Both the position numbers and the translations under genes were made by a program. This document shows positions 48,179 through 63,514 of a stretch of DNA of 64,000 bases, one piece after another (the first letter of the stretch is position 1; every line of letters begins with the position of its first letter). The notes under the pieces were generated by a model. It had not been told where the DNA came from and searched no databases. It saw only the letters and a program-made list of their open reading frames with translations. The DNA is from Scylla paramamosain (Eukaryota; Arthropoda; Malacostraca; Decapoda; Portunidae), in assembly GCF_035594125.1 (NCBI RefSeq), contig NC_087191.1, positions 2,590,501 to 2,654,500 of the forward strand, written 5' to 3'.

Positions 48179-49876
48179 ATGGCACTGGGCCTCCTGGTTA
48201 CCTTCTTGAGCATGCTGCAAGTGCTACAAGCGTCCACTGCGTTGCATGTCAAACCGGGGGCTCTCACCACACATCTTGGGGAAGTAACCTTAATAGAAGA
48301 TGTTCTTCTGGTTCGATATCCTTTTTCTACCTTATTTTCCGTAACTTCGGACCTCGACGCTGTCTCAGAAACTTTGGATAACTCCTTACAGGAACTGGAA
48401 TCCTTACTTGCTGATGAAACGCATAGCCAGACACAAGTTTTCTCACAAACCATAATCAAAGCTTTAAAAGCAAGGGTAGAATTCTTACACGGGAAATTGA
48501 ACCAATCTCAGCATGACTACAACCTTCATCCAGTGCACGCTCGTATCAAAAGAGGACTCATAAATGGGTTGGGACAACTGTCTCAATATCTTTTTGGCAC
48601 CGCCTTGGACGAGGATGTACAGGATTTAAGGAAACATTATGATCAACTAATAACGGTTGCAGCTACTAATAAGAAGGTCCTGAACCTACATCACAATAAA
48701 ATAGTTAAATTAGAAACTAATCTCAATGAGTTATTACAGTATTCAAATGATTTAACAATTGTGCTTGATAATGCCTTACATAGTTTAGATGTGATAAATC
48801 ACGTTGTGGTTATAGATCAAGCTTTGCATGTATTTGAAGCTTCCTTGGGTTCAGTTCTCTCCATTAATGAAGCGATAATTCGCAACATGGTGGATGCTGT
48901 CAATGGCAGGGTAACAACTTCACTATTTCCTGTAGAGGATTTGCTTCACACAATAGAAATTGGTCAGTCAACCTACAAATTGACACCAGTGTATGCAGCG
49001 GACATGATCCAGTATTACTACCCATTGCTGGAAGCTACCTTGACCACAGATGCAATAATTGTAAACATACCTTTTAAATCTCAGGATCATTTTGAGGCCT
49101 ATGAGATTAAACCTTTTCCATTTTCCGTTAATAATTCTGTGATGACACTGGACATGAATCCTTCCTTAGTGCTAATAGCCAAGGATTTTTCATTATATAC
49201 AATTGGAGATTTAACTGAATTAAAACGTTGTAAATCTTCATACTTGCATTTGTACCATTGTTCAAGTATCCAATTTGCTTTCTTACCTGTAGTAAAAGGT
49301 ATTTGTGAAGTCGTCTTGACACGTTCAGAGGCGTCTGCAGCTCTAACACTCTGTCCATACAAGCATGTGGTTTCAAAACCTATTTTCAATTGCAATTTTC
49401 ATGGATATCATTACTTTTATTTCACAGAAAACTTTTACGTCTCAGTGACTTGCCCAGAAGGGACCACCTATGAGGAGGTTATAGGACATTATGCGGTACA
49501 AGATGCTTGTCATGTACGTTCTAGTAAACTAACCACTTACCCTTCTAGGATTAATTTAGCTTTTACGACAGACCTTTCATATAGAGTTTTCCCTGTTACT
49601 TCCCTGGAGAATTTGACAAAGTCAAGGATTTCTTTTATAACAAACTCCTTATCCACTCTTTCCTTCTCAAACACAGAAGAGTTTTCAGAGGCTCTAGAGA
49701 CATCCTTGCCAGTATATCTGAAACCTGGGATTCTCTATCCAAGTATCCTGACACCTTGCCTTATTTTAATGTTTTTGTTAATATTCTTATATGCGTGTGT
49801 TAGGAAAGCCTTAAATTTGTATATATATCTTGATAGTAGACGTAAACGTCTTAATGAAGGAGTTTCATACACATAA
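48179..49876 (+). CDS. env: Env-like fusion glycoprotein, baculovirus F / errantivirus type (565 aa)
   Basis: The frame is intact and starts 20 bases after the pol stop. Residues 1-21 look like a signal peptide. RIKR at 122-125 is a furin-type site, directly followed by a glycine- and hydrophobic-rich segment (GLINGLGQLSQYLFG, 126-140) in the position of a fusion peptide, then coiled-coil-like heptads (about 145-240). Cysteines cluster at about 345-450. A 19-residue membrane anchor (523-541) and a 24-residue basic tail end the protein. This layout is that of baculovirus F proteins and errantivirus Env. Expression probably needs splicing; the sites are not assigned. Function is inferred. Confidence 0.85.
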   Translation: MALGLLVTFLSMLQVLQASTALHVKPGALTTHLGEVTLIEDVLLVRYPFSTLFSVTSDLDAVSETLDNSLQELESLLADETHSQTQVFSQTIIKALKARVEFLHGKLNQSQHDYNLHPVHARIKRGLINGLGQLSQYLFGTALDEDVQDLRKHYDQLITVAATNKKVLNLHHNKIVKLETNLNELLQYSNDLTIVLDNALHSLDVINHVVVIDQALHVFEASLGSVLSINEAIIRNMVDAVNGRVTTSLFPVEDLLHTIEIGQSTYKLTPVYAADMIQYYYPLLEATLTTDAIIVNIPFKSQDHFEAYEIKPFPFSVNNSVMTLDMNPSLVLIAKDFSLYTIGDLTELKRCKSSYLHLYHCSSIQFAFLPVVKGICEVVLTRSEASAALTLCPYKHVVSKPIFNCNFHGYHYFYFTENFYVSVTCPEGTTYEEVIGHYAVQDACHVRSSKLTTYPSRINLAFTTDLSYRVFPVTSLENLTKSRISFITNSLSTLSFSNTEEFSEALETSLPVYLKPGILYPSILTPCLILMFLLIFLYACVRKALNLYIYLDSRRKRLNEGVSYT

Positions 49877-49929
49877 CATGGTTAGGTACACTGTATTCGC
49901 GAGGACGCGTCAAGTAGGTGACCGAGCGA
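49877..49929 (+). other. Spacer before the 3' LTR
   Basis: Only 53 bases separate the env stop from the LTR. The expected polypurine primer site is not obvious; GTAGGTGACCGAGCGA just before the LTR is the best, weak candidate. Confidence 0.5.
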
Positions 49930-50607
49930 TGTAACGGTGTCACATAATTAATAATAATATGTATTGTATTTATAATGTCTTGCCTGATTAGCAATATAAG
50001 TGCATGTATACATATATGCATAAGTGTAAATAGTGGGTGTTGGCGCATAAGGGTGGGGCGGATATGATCACGCCACCCTACGTCACACACACACCATGGA
50101 ACTTTCCATACTCCTTTTATTGCCATCGATAAGTAATCGGTAGCACCTACATTACAGTATCTAAGTATTCTCCATAGTTAATCTCTCCCTAATGTATTTT
50201 GGCATGTATTACTCTTAGCTATAAGTAGCTTTTCCTTTGCCTTATTTATGTAATTAGAGAGTAATAATTATGAATATATTCATGTACTGTGAGTGCGGTC
50301 AACCCGCCCCTATTTCTAATGTCAGCACTTTTTGAAGGCGCTAAGCGTCCCTTGTGCCGGCTCCGGAGTCTCTTGCCAGGGTGTAACGCTGTACCACGCA
50401 GAGGACATCCGTTGTCCCGTACGCGCCACACCCTTCTCCAGAACTCTGTACATATATCTAAATATACCTATTTTTATAAGTTCACCTTTTGACATTCACC
50501 TGAAAACCACAGAAACTCATCAAGAGTGACTTTACCTATTATATAAAGGTAAGATACTAATAAACAGTGTCCAGTGGTAATTGATAATTCAAAACCACAC
50601 CGGAACA
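49930..50607 (+). repeat. 3' LTR (678 bp)
   Basis: Identical to the 5' LTR except for A at 50,479. TATATAAA is at 50,540-50,547 and AATAAA at 50,559-50,564. The near identity means a very recent insertion. Confidence 0.95.
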
Positions 50608-50611
50608 ACAT

Positions 50612-50798
50612 ATAAAAAAAAAAAAAAATACGAGGCAACAAAACATTTTCAAATTAATAAAAAAAAAAAACATAAGAAAATAAAGAAAACATAAGAAAAT
50701 AAAGAAACAAAAGAAAACGAATAATACATCCAGTAATAAGGCACAAACAACTTAAAAAAAAATATTAACTCAAAAAGGTTACACACAAAAAAAAATAC

Positions 50799-50857
<59 letters not shown>

Positions 50858-50939
50858 TTCTATCAAGCCTTACTAGACTGTTAGGTAGTAATGTGGGATC
50901 ACAGAGAAAGAGGATTGGTACGCTTGCTTCCTCTCCCAA
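50612..50939 (+). repeat. Host duplication, right copy, and (GA)n
   Basis: 50,612-50,765 is the diverged partner of 41,398-41,551. (GA)n follows at about 50,801-50,857. Confidence 0.7.
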
Positions 50940-51865
50940 GCCTACCTGAGCTGGTAACTGTGGTCGTGAATAAAAAGTTGACCTCTCCTCCTCCTCTCTT
51001 TCCGCCCCATCCCTCCCTGTCCCTCACTCACTTCACGCTAAAACTGTGAATCGCCCGGAAAGGTTTTGATAGCCCAGTCATAATTACTCCCACTGAGATC
51101 TAAAGCACTGGATCAGTGGGTGCTGTGAACTTATCATTAAACCCAGCTGTGACCTCACTGAACAATTCCCTTTGTGTCTCACAACACAAGGAGGTAATAA
51201 GACCATGCCCTCTAAAGACCACTCTCTTCTTTCACACAAAACTACAAACACCCTTCACTCAAAATTCAAAATTATAATGGCGACTCCTACACCATCCTCG
51301 GATTCCCCATCTGGGAAAGGGATCACAAATGTCCCCAGGTCGGACTGCTCTTCTGATATCGACCCTAAGTGTCTTCACATCCCCGTCAACTTTTTTTTCA
51401 TTAACTTTTGCAACATTCGCGGTCTTAGATTTAATTTTCAATCTGTACATCACCACCTCTCCTCTACTAAACCTCATCTTCTTTTCCTCACTGAAACACA
51501 GGTGTCTGAGGCAATTGACATTAGCCCATTTTCTGTTCCCTCCTATTCTTTCTATCCTCATTTTCAATCCAAAGCTGGATGTTGCGTTTATGTTCGCAAT
51601 GACTAAACCTGCTCTCGTGCCAACGCTCTTGAATATTCCGAGTTTTCTACCATCTGGCTACGACTACAGAGTCACTCTCAAACTAAATTTATCTTTGCTG
51701 TTTACCTCTCACCTAACTCCTCTGATTACAAGAAATTCTTTGACTACTTAGCTTCCAAAGTGGAACACATTTTGATTCTTCCTTTTTGTGGAAATTTCCA
51801 TTCTTGGAGACTTCAATATTCACCACCAGCTTTGGCTTTCTTCACCTTTCACTAACCATCCCAGT
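50940..51865 (+). mobile_element. Jockey/CR1-like LINE, 5' portion (endonuclease)
   Basis: The plus-strand frame from about 51,172 holds the N-terminal half of an apurinic-type endonuclease: 'NFCNIRGLRFNF' and the catalytic Glu region 'LLFLTETQVSE', then 'SKAGCCVYVRND' before a stop at 51,603. The reading continues in other frames to about 51,865 (lost 'ILGDFN' type text). It precedes the SDH motif found at the truncated start of the 19,206 copy, so it probably comes from the same family. The part upstream is probably 5' UTR. It ends where the satellite begins, so the 3' part is missing. Confidence 0.75.
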
Positions 51866-54800
51866 GAGTGCTATTCATGCCTTTTCGCATTTTAGTGCCT
51901 AAGTAGCTCAAAAAACACTCATGATACACGTTTCTCGTTAACATTTTTTCGTTTCCCCATATTGGTTACTTTTCATGCATTTTGTCATTTTGTAGATAAG
52001 TTCAAAACACTCAAAATTATTTATTTATTTATTTGTTTGTTTGTTTTTTTGTTATATATTTTTTTCCATAAAGTGTGTTTTCTATGCGCTTTATCGTTTT
52101 GGTACGTAAATAGCTCAAAAATACTAAAAGACTCGTTTTCGTTCATATTGTTTTCTTTTCTCATATAGGGTGTTTTCCGTGCATTTTAGCGTTGTCGTGC
52201 TAAACACGCTCAAAACCACTTAAAAGAAACGTTCTGAAAAAAGTTTGTTTTCTCCTTACATAATGCTTTCCATGCATTTTGTCGCTTTGTTACCTAACAA
52301 TGTGAAATACACTGAAAATACACATTTTTGGTGATGTTCTCTTTCTCCGTAAAGAGCAATATTTATGCGTTTCTGTGTTTTGGTACCTGAAGAATCTCAA
52401 AAACATTCATCATTCACATCTCTCGTAATGTCCTATTGTTTCCCTATATAGGATACTTTGCATGAATTTTTGGCGTTTTTGTATGTAACAAGCGCAATAA
52501 CACTCAAAATACTTGTTTTTGGTAATGTTATACAGTTTCTTCATAAAGGGAGTTTTGTATGCGTTTTAAGATTTTGGTAGGTAAGCTAAAAACACTGAAA
52601 ACACGTTTTTTGGTGTTGTTTTCTATTACCATATAGGGTGCTTTCAATACTTTTCAGCGTATTGATGCATATCATACACACACACACAGAAAAAAAAAAA
52701 AAACACTCAAAACATAAGTTTCTAATAATGTCAATTCGTTTCCACATATAAGGGATTTTTCATGCGTTTTGGAGTTGTGATATCTAACAATGTGAAAAAC
52801 TCAAAATACACGGTTTTGGTAATGATTTATATTTCTATATAGAATGTTATTAACACGTTTTTGCATTTTGGTACCTAAGAAGCTCGAAAACACTAATAAT
52901 ACACGAATCACGTGATGTCTTTTCCTTTCTACATATAGAATACTTTGTAAGCATTTTTCCATTTTTCTACATTACTTGGTAGAAAACTCTCAAAATACAT
53001 TTATTTGTTAATGTTATTCTGATTCTCCTTAAAGGGAGTTTTGCATGCGTTTTAGTGTTTTGGTTCGAAAAAGTTCAAAACCACTTAAAAGACGTTTTTT
53101 CTTAATGTTCTTTTGTATACCATATAAGATGATTTTCATTAGCGATTTGGTGTCTAACACTTTCAAAGACAATCAAAAGATATGTCATTAATAAAGTCGT
53201 TTTGTTTTCCCATTGGAGTTTTGGCATCTAACAAGGTGAAAAACACTCAAAATGCTCATATTTGGTAATTTTGTTGTTTCTCCATAGAATGCTATTCATG
53301 CGTTTTAATGTTTTGGTACCTAAGAAGCTCAAAAACTCGCATAATACACACCAATCGTAATGTCCGTTTTTTTTTTTTTCCTATATAATGTACTTAACAT
53401 GCATTTTGGCGTTTTTGTACGCAATAAGATCAAAAACTCTCAAAATACTTAATTTTGGTAATCTTATTCTTTTTCCATAATAGGTGTTTTAGCATGCGTT
53501 TTAGCGTTTTGGTACGTAAGAACCTCAAAACACACACACAAAAAAAGAAAACAAAAAAAATACGTTTTCCGTAATATTGTTTGGTATTCCCATAAAGTGT
53601 TTTGGTGCCTAACATGTTCATCAGCCCTCAACAGACACGTCTTTGGAAATATAATTGCTTTTTCCAATATATGTTGTTTTACATACATTTTGATATTTTT
53701 GGTACCTACCTGTAAAAACACTCAATATATACGTTTATGGTTATGTTGTTCCGTTGCTACATGCAGAGTGCTATTAAGGCGTTTTTGTGTTTTGGTACCT
53801 AAGAAGCTCAAAAAAACACTCATATTAAACGTTTTGTGTAATGTCTTTTCGTTATTCCATATATGGATTTTTGGCGTTTTCTTACCTAACAATGTGAATA
53901 ACACTCAAAACACATGTTTTTGGTTTTGTTTCTAAATTTAGAGTGCTATTCACGTGTTTTAGCCTTTTGTTAACTAAAAGAGGTCAACAACATTTATAGT
54001 ATACGTTTCTGGTAATATCGTTTTAATATATAGGGTTCTTTACATGCATTTTGCCGTTTCGTTACCTAAGAAGATCAAAAACACTGATAAAGCACTTTTT
54101 TTTGGAAATGTTGCTCTGTTTCTCTATAATGGGTGTTTTTGCGTGCTTTTTATCGTTTTGGTAAGATGCTGAAAAATACACAAAAGACACCTTTTTTTAA
54201 TGTTTTGTATTCCAGTAAAGGGTGCTTTCTATGCATTTTGGTGCTTAAAACGCTCAAAAACATTTAAAAGACACGTTCCTGGTAATGTTTTTAGTTTCCT
54301 ATATTGAGTGATTTGCATGTACTTTGGCGTTTTGGTACCTAACAATGTGATAAACACTCAAAATACATGTTTTTGGTAACGTCATTTTCTTTCTCCATAT
54401 GTTATTCTGCTTGATAATGAAGCTTAAAGACACTGAAAAGACACGTTTTTTGTAATGTTCTGTATTTCCATATAAGATGATTTCTATGCTTTTTTTTTAC
54501 CGCGTTTTAGTGGCTAAAATGATGAAAAAAAAAAAAAAAAAACTAAAAAGGCACGGTTCTGGTGATGTCGTTTCGTTTCCTCATATCTTTGTATTCATTT
54601 TGTCATTCTGATACCTAACTGTGAAAAAACTTTCGAAACACACATTTTTTTTATAATTTTCTTCTGTTTCTACTCATAGAGCGCTATTCACGCGTTTTAG
54701 CGTTTTGTTACCTAAGCTTAATAACACTGATAATACACGTATCTGGTAATTTGTCTCACCATATCGGATATTTTGCATGCATTTAGTCGTTTTTGTATCT

Positions 54801-55719
54801 AACAAGCTCAAAATTACTGAAATTTTAGTAATGTTTGTCTGTTTTTCCTTAATTTTTTTTTTGCCTGCGTTTTATTGGTTTCATGCGAAAAAATCTCAAA
54901 AAACACCCAAATTGGAGTTTTATAAGTTTCATATGTAAGAGGCTCAAAAACAAATAAAATACGAGTTTTTTAAATTTTTTTCCCCACATAGAGTGATATG
55001 CACACGTTTTTTTGTGTTTTGGTACCTGGGAAGCTAAAAAAAAAAAAGAAATGCACGTTTCAGGAAGTTCACATGATTTTTTTTTAACATCTTGGTACAT
55101 AATACGCTCAAAAGCATTTAAAACACACTTTTCTAGTAATATTGCGTTTCCCCATTTGCATTTTTACGTTTATTTATTTATTTATTTATTTTTTTTTTCC
55201 AACAATGTGAGAAACACTGAAAATAAAGGTTTGGTAATGTCCTTATGTTTCTCCATATAGAGTGCTATTTACGCATTTTTGCGTTTCGGTAGCTAAGAAG
55301 TTCAAAAACACATTATACACGTGTCTCATAATGTCCTTTTGTTTTCCCATATAGAGTAATTTGGATGCTTTTTGGCGTTTTGGTACCTAACGAGCTCAAA
55401 CAATACACGTTTTTGGTAACGTTGTTCTGTTTTTCAAACCACACGCTTTGCATTCATTTTTGTGTTTTGGTACATAATAAAGTGAAAAAATGCTCAAGAA
55501 CACACGTGTTTGGTAATGTTCTGTTTCTCTATATAAAGTGTTTTTTCACGCGTTTTTGTGTTCCAGTATCTAAGAAGCTCAGAAACTCTCATTACACACG
55601 TTTCTGATAATACTATTTCGTTTCCTAATACAGAGTACTTTGCATACATTTTGGTGTTTTATTACAAAAGAAGCTCAAAAACAATCAAAATCCACAGTTT
55701 TGGTACTGTTTGTACGTTA
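51866..55719. repeat. Satellite array, 5-monomer order
   Basis: The same ~92-bp monomer family as at 1-23 kb cycles through five types about every 460-470 bp (for example the 'CTCATAATACACGTTTCTCG' type near 51,910 and again near 52,400). Copies are well diverged and several carry short insertions of CA or A runs. Chance frames only. Confidence 0.85.
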
Positions 55720-56765
55720 CTTACGTACCAAAATTATAAAATGCATGCAAAAAGCCCTTTATGGTGAAACAAAATTATATTTGCAAAAACAAGTATTTTC
55801 ATTTTTTTTTATCTTGTTACGTAAAAAAAAAAAAAAAACAATAAAATGCATGGAATGTATCTGATGAGGAAACAAAAAGACATTACGAGTAACCTCTATT
55901 ATACGTCTTTTTCAGTTTCTTAGGCACTAAAACTCGGAAAAGCATGAATAGAACTCTATATTTAGAAACATAAGACTAGTGAAAACTTGAATTTTGCGTA
56001 TATTTCACATTCTTAGATTTTTGAGTTCCTTTTGTAATAAAACGCCAATATGCATGCAAAGCTACCAATACGGGGAAAGGAAAGGAGATTTCCACATTGT
56101 CTTTTGAGTATTTATCAGCGTGTTATGTACCAAAACGCTAAAAAGAAAAAAAAATGGAAAGCTTCCTTTATTGGGAAAGAAAACATTAACAAAAACATCT
56201 CTTTTCAGTGCATTGAGCTACTTACGTACAAAATGCAAAAACACATGCAGAACGCCGTTTATAGAAAAATACAATAACATTATCAAAAACAAATATTTGG
56301 AGTATTTTTGAGCTTGTCACATACAAAAAGATAAAAATACGTGGAAAATACCATATATAAAGAAACGAAAGGACGTTACGAGGAACGTGAATTATGAACT
56401 TCTTAGATACTAAAAAGCGAAACCGCATTAATAACACTCTACATAGAGAAACAGAACAACGTTACATTAAACGTTTATTTTGAGTGTATTTCAAATTATA
56501 AGGTACTAAAACGCAAAAATTCATGCAAAGCACCCTATATAAAGAAACGACATTACGAGAAACGTGTATTATAAATATTTTTAAGCTTCTTAGGTACAAA
56601 AACACTAAAACGCATAAATAGCACTCTATGATGAGAAAAAGAACATTACAAAAATGTATATTTTGACTGTATTTCACATTGTTCGTGCTATAAGGTAAAA
56701 ATGGATGCAAAGCTCCCAATATAGGGGAAGAAAACGGGATTTCCACAAACGTGTCTTTTGAGTGT
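55720..56765. repeat. Inverted block within the satellite
   Basis: Monomers here read on the opposite strand (for example GTACCAAAA.., CGCTAAAA.., 'GAGTATTT' and 'GCATGCAAAGC' in reversed order). The left switch is at about 55,720, inside mirrored TTTTGGTAC/GTACCAAAA; the right switch is at about 56,765, between GTGTCTTTTGAGTG and CTCAAAACACTG. Confidence 0.85.
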
Positions 56766-57180
56766 AACTCAAAACACTGAAAAGACATGATTTTGGTAAA
56801 GTGGTTTGCTTTTGCTTTATAGTGTTTTAGATACTTTTTAACTTTTTGGTAACTAACACACTCATAAACAAACGACACGTTTTTTGGTAATGTTGTTTTC
56901 TTTCCCAATTTAGGTTCCTTTCCATGCATTTTTTTTTTGCGTTTTAGCACCCAAGAATGTGAAATACACTAAAAAAACACACGTTTTGGTAATGTTCCTT
57001 TTCTCCTTATAGAGTGCCATTCATGCGTTTTGGCGTTTTCGTACCTTAGAAATTCAAAAATACCCATATAAGATGCTTTGCATGTATTTTGGTGTTTTAG
57101 TACCTATTAATGTGAAATACACTAAAAATACGCGTTATTGGTAAAGTTGTTCTATTTCTCCATACAGAATGCTATTTAAT
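56766..57180. repeat. Satellite, forward orientation, right end
   Basis: Forward monomers resume and end at about 57,180, where unique GC-richer DNA begins. Confidence 0.8.
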
Positions 57181-57470
57181 TGTTTTCGTGTTCTTTTAAA
57201 GCCGCGTTTAGCCATGCACGGTATAAAAAAGCAGGCAGTCATAACTACACCCTTCTGACTGATCTGCGATCGCTCTTGTTCTTTCCTGCAGTAACGGTGA
57301 ACAGTCGACCTAAACTGCAGTCACTCGAGGGACCTAAATCACAGGTGCTACTAATCTTTTTTTTTTTTTTTTTTTTTTTGGCGCTGCTCTGTTATCGGTG
57401 CTTCCCTCACGCAAACAACAACACTTGGCGACAGAATTTTGACTGAAGAAACGCAGAGAAAGAGATAACG
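57181..57470. other. Unique DNA next to satellite, possible TATA motif
   Basis: TATAAAAAAG near 57,220 is followed about 15-20 bases later by an initiator-like AGTCATA. A T-run lies at 57,358-57,379. No gene could be attached to it. Confidence 0.3.
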
Positions 57471-57820
<350 letters not shown>

Positions 57821-57824
<4 letters not shown>

Positions 57825-58263
57825 CAAGACCTATGTCAGAACACTTATAAAATTAAACAAGAGTGATCCATATAAGGCGAGGAAGCAATACTCCTTTTTA
57901 TCTTCTCCCTTCACAGGTAAGCCGAGGGTCATTATACACTCATCTACCTGTACATTAGCGGCGCCAGGTGAGCATAGACTGGAGATTCCTTCATTACCTT
58001 ACCTGTTCTTACCTGTTGTGTGGAATTAATACTGTACCTGTGTTGATTACCTTTGTTTTACCTGGCAGTGTCTCATTCTTATTCACCTTGCCTCTGTCAG
58101 CATAACGAGACAGCCTCCTCTTGTCCTTCAGGTGTGGGAGTGAAGAAAAGGGGTGAAGGAGGTAAAAAGCGAAGATGAATAGGAATAGACAGCTGAAAAT
58201 ATTCTCTTTCGGCTTCTTTCTATTTTCGAGCGTGGCGTGGGAACACACACATACACACACACA
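57821..58263. other. Unique DNA, ACCTG-rich, no supported gene
   Basis: ACCTG or its complement occurs about seven times between 57,915 and 58,066. No coding exon is supported. Confidence 0.5.
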
Positions 58264-58714
<451 letters not shown>

Positions 58715-58717
<3 letters not shown>

Positions 58718-59099
58718 AAGGGAGTGTGGCAGGTGGGTGGGGAGATAGGTGGGTGGAGAGACGTTTTATCGTGTTCTGTTTTTGTCTTCACCTTTTCTGG
58801 TACACGTTCATCCTCTTCAGAAATTAAGTGGATTTTATGTTGCACTTGGAAGTCTCCTTCTTGTGTTCACTGTGCTATTAGGCATCCTTGTTTTAAACAC
58901 TTGGTTATATGTATATTTTTTTTTTCATTTCTTCTTTCTCCGCTCTTCTTTTCATGGTAATTACTTAAAATGAGCGTACCACGTTGTAATTCGATTTAAG
59001 ATTTTGTTGTTACCTGTATCCCTTTTCTTTAGTCTTGTTGTTTTTGTGTAGGAAGGAAGCCATCACACCTCCTGTCACTAAGAGTGGGCTTCAGATTAT
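58715..59099. other. Unique DNA, no supported gene
   Basis: Short hydrophobic frames (58,715-58,973) are T-rich and lack family features. Confidence 0.5.
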
Positions 59100-60391
<1,292 letters not shown>

Positions 60392-60400
<9 letters not shown>

Positions 60401-60655
60401 TCGCTTCACAACCCGCCAGGCAGACTCACCCAGCTGACCTCCGCACTCCTGGCCGCTCTGAGAGACGAGAAAATGACCCCAGAGAGCAGCGCCGTTGAGG
60501 AGAATTTGATATTAACTTTAGCCAAACCCACGAAGACCCGCGGAAAACTTCTGATATTGTCTTCCCTTCGCTTGAAACGGGAAGGGTACGCGCGTGGAGA
60601 CAGATTTACTCGTAACTCCTTTGGCTTGCTGTTTGTGTACCTCTGTGTCTTTTGA
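60392..60655 (+). CDS. Small open frame at the end of the tandem repeat (87 aa), doubtful
   Basis: The ATG lies within the last repeat unit (ACAATGACC matches ACAATAACA of its neighbours), but the following 200 bases are non-repetitive and GC-richer: 'RLTQLTSALLAALRDEKMTP', 'KTRGKLLILSSLRLKREG'. No domain is recognised and there is no clear splice structure. It could be an exon whose true boundaries differ, or chance. Confidence 0.2.
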
Positions 60656-60699
60656 TTGTTTATATGTGTGTTTATTTACTCTTTGTTATATTTTGGGTT

Positions 60700-60935
60700 C
60701 GTAGCCGCTGTGGTACAGTGGTAGCGCGCGTGCTTTGGGGGCCAAGGGGTCATCAGGCGCACGGGTCCGAATCCTGGCTACGGTACGAGGGTAGGAAGGG
60801 CATCCACTCGGGGAAACGGTTCCCAAATACCAAATCCAAAAGTCCTTCATCAGGATGCACCGAGGCGTCTCAGCCCTGACAGCCTAGGAAAAAACTACAC
60901 GAAAAACATAAATAAAAAAAAAGAAAAACTGGTTT
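60700..60935 (+). mobile_element. tRNA-derived SINE
   Basis: The first 83 bases resemble a tRNA: the acceptor halves CGTAGCC (60,700) and GGCTACG (60,776) pair perfectly. An A-box-like TGGTACAGTGG (60,711-60,721) and a B-box-like GGTCCGAATCC (60,764-60,774) form an internal pol III promoter. A ~110-bp body (GTAGGAAGGGCATCCACTCG ... GCACCGAGGCGTCTCAGCCC) and an A-rich tail follow, so this is a SINE and not a working tRNA gene. Confidence 0.85.
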
Positions 60936-61560
60936 CGTTACGCTTGTATGTTTTTTTTTTTCTCGTATTTGTTTTTGTTCAAGTTGTTTGTTTTAGTTGT
61001 TGTTGTTTTTTTTCTGAGTGTTTGAATGTGTTTGTTTTAGAAAGTGTGAATGGCTGGTGTTTAGGTTCAGTTTAGAGGGACTGGGTGGCTGGTGTTTGAG
61101 TTTCATTTGGAAGGTTTGGATGGATGCTCCTCGGGGGTGTCTTTGTGGAGGCATTTACACTTAACAAGGATTGAGTGGTCGCCATGGAGTCATAGATTTA
61201 AACTCCTGAATGGTCGATCCATAAGTATATTCCTCGGAAATTTAAATGATCTATTTTTTTAATACTTGCGGGCATAATCGAAACTGGGAAACCTTTTTTT
61301 TTTTTTTATTCCTCTTCTCTCTTTTCGAATCGTTTATCTTTATTTAGAACCCGAAGCAAATAAATTGATAAATCCAATTACTAGGTCACAGAGAGGTCAT
61401 TAATCCCATCAGGTCACGGGGTCCTGATTACTCTTAAGGAGCAGCAGATGACCTCATTCTCTTAACATGCTGTCGTCAGTTTGTACGTCATCAGATGAAG
61501 GTCTCCAGGTACTTGTTAGGTCACTTTGCTCCTCCCTTTCTGATGACAAGAGAATATTTT
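60936..61560. other. Unique T-rich DNA, no supported gene
   Basis: Only short chance frames. The right part holds a cluster of AGGTCA half-sites (separate entry). Confidence 0.5.
61383..61523. promoter_or_regulatory. AGGTCA cluster with a DR5 arrangement
   Basis: AGGTCA occurs at 61,383 and 61,394 (same sense, 5-base spacer, a DR5), 61,411 and 61,518, and reversed at 61,449. AGGTCA direct repeats are the binding pattern of nuclear receptors such as RXR partners. Whether it is functional is unknown; no promoter was identified next to it. Confidence 0.25.
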
Positions 61561-63075
<1,515 letters not shown>

Positions 63076-63514
63076 CCTTCTCTTCACTTTCCCGAGTTTT
63101 GTCGGGTGGTGGACGTGTTGGTGTTGTTATTGTCGTTTTTGATATGTTAAGTGATCCCTGAGTGACTCTCCCTTGTGGTGCGTGGAAGAACACAAGACTT
63201 CTCAATTTTTTCTCTTTTTTTTTTTCCTCCGTTACCTGGGAGTTGCTGGGTTACATTTCCTGACAATATTTTTTGCTCTCATGCTTACTTGTCTTGTCTC
63301 TTGTCTGCTGTCTGTTGTTCATTGTTTTCTCTCATCCAGCGTCTCCTTTAATTTAGTCTGTACTAAGCAAAACACTTCATTTCACAAGTTTTATATGTTT
63401 TTTTTTTTGACCTCTTCATGTCTCTGATAAAAAAATACAGAAAGCAAATGAAAACAACAAAATATCCTTCATTCTCGCTTTCATGAACCTTGAGAAGAAA
63501 AGGAACGTAAGTGT
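63076..63514. other. Unique DNA, no supported gene
   Basis: T-rich sequence with short chance frames only. Confidence 0.5.

Noticed and set aside
60700..60782. Functional tRNA gene
   Set aside because: It has a tRNA-like stem and boxes but continues into a fixed body and A-rich tail, the structure of a SINE.
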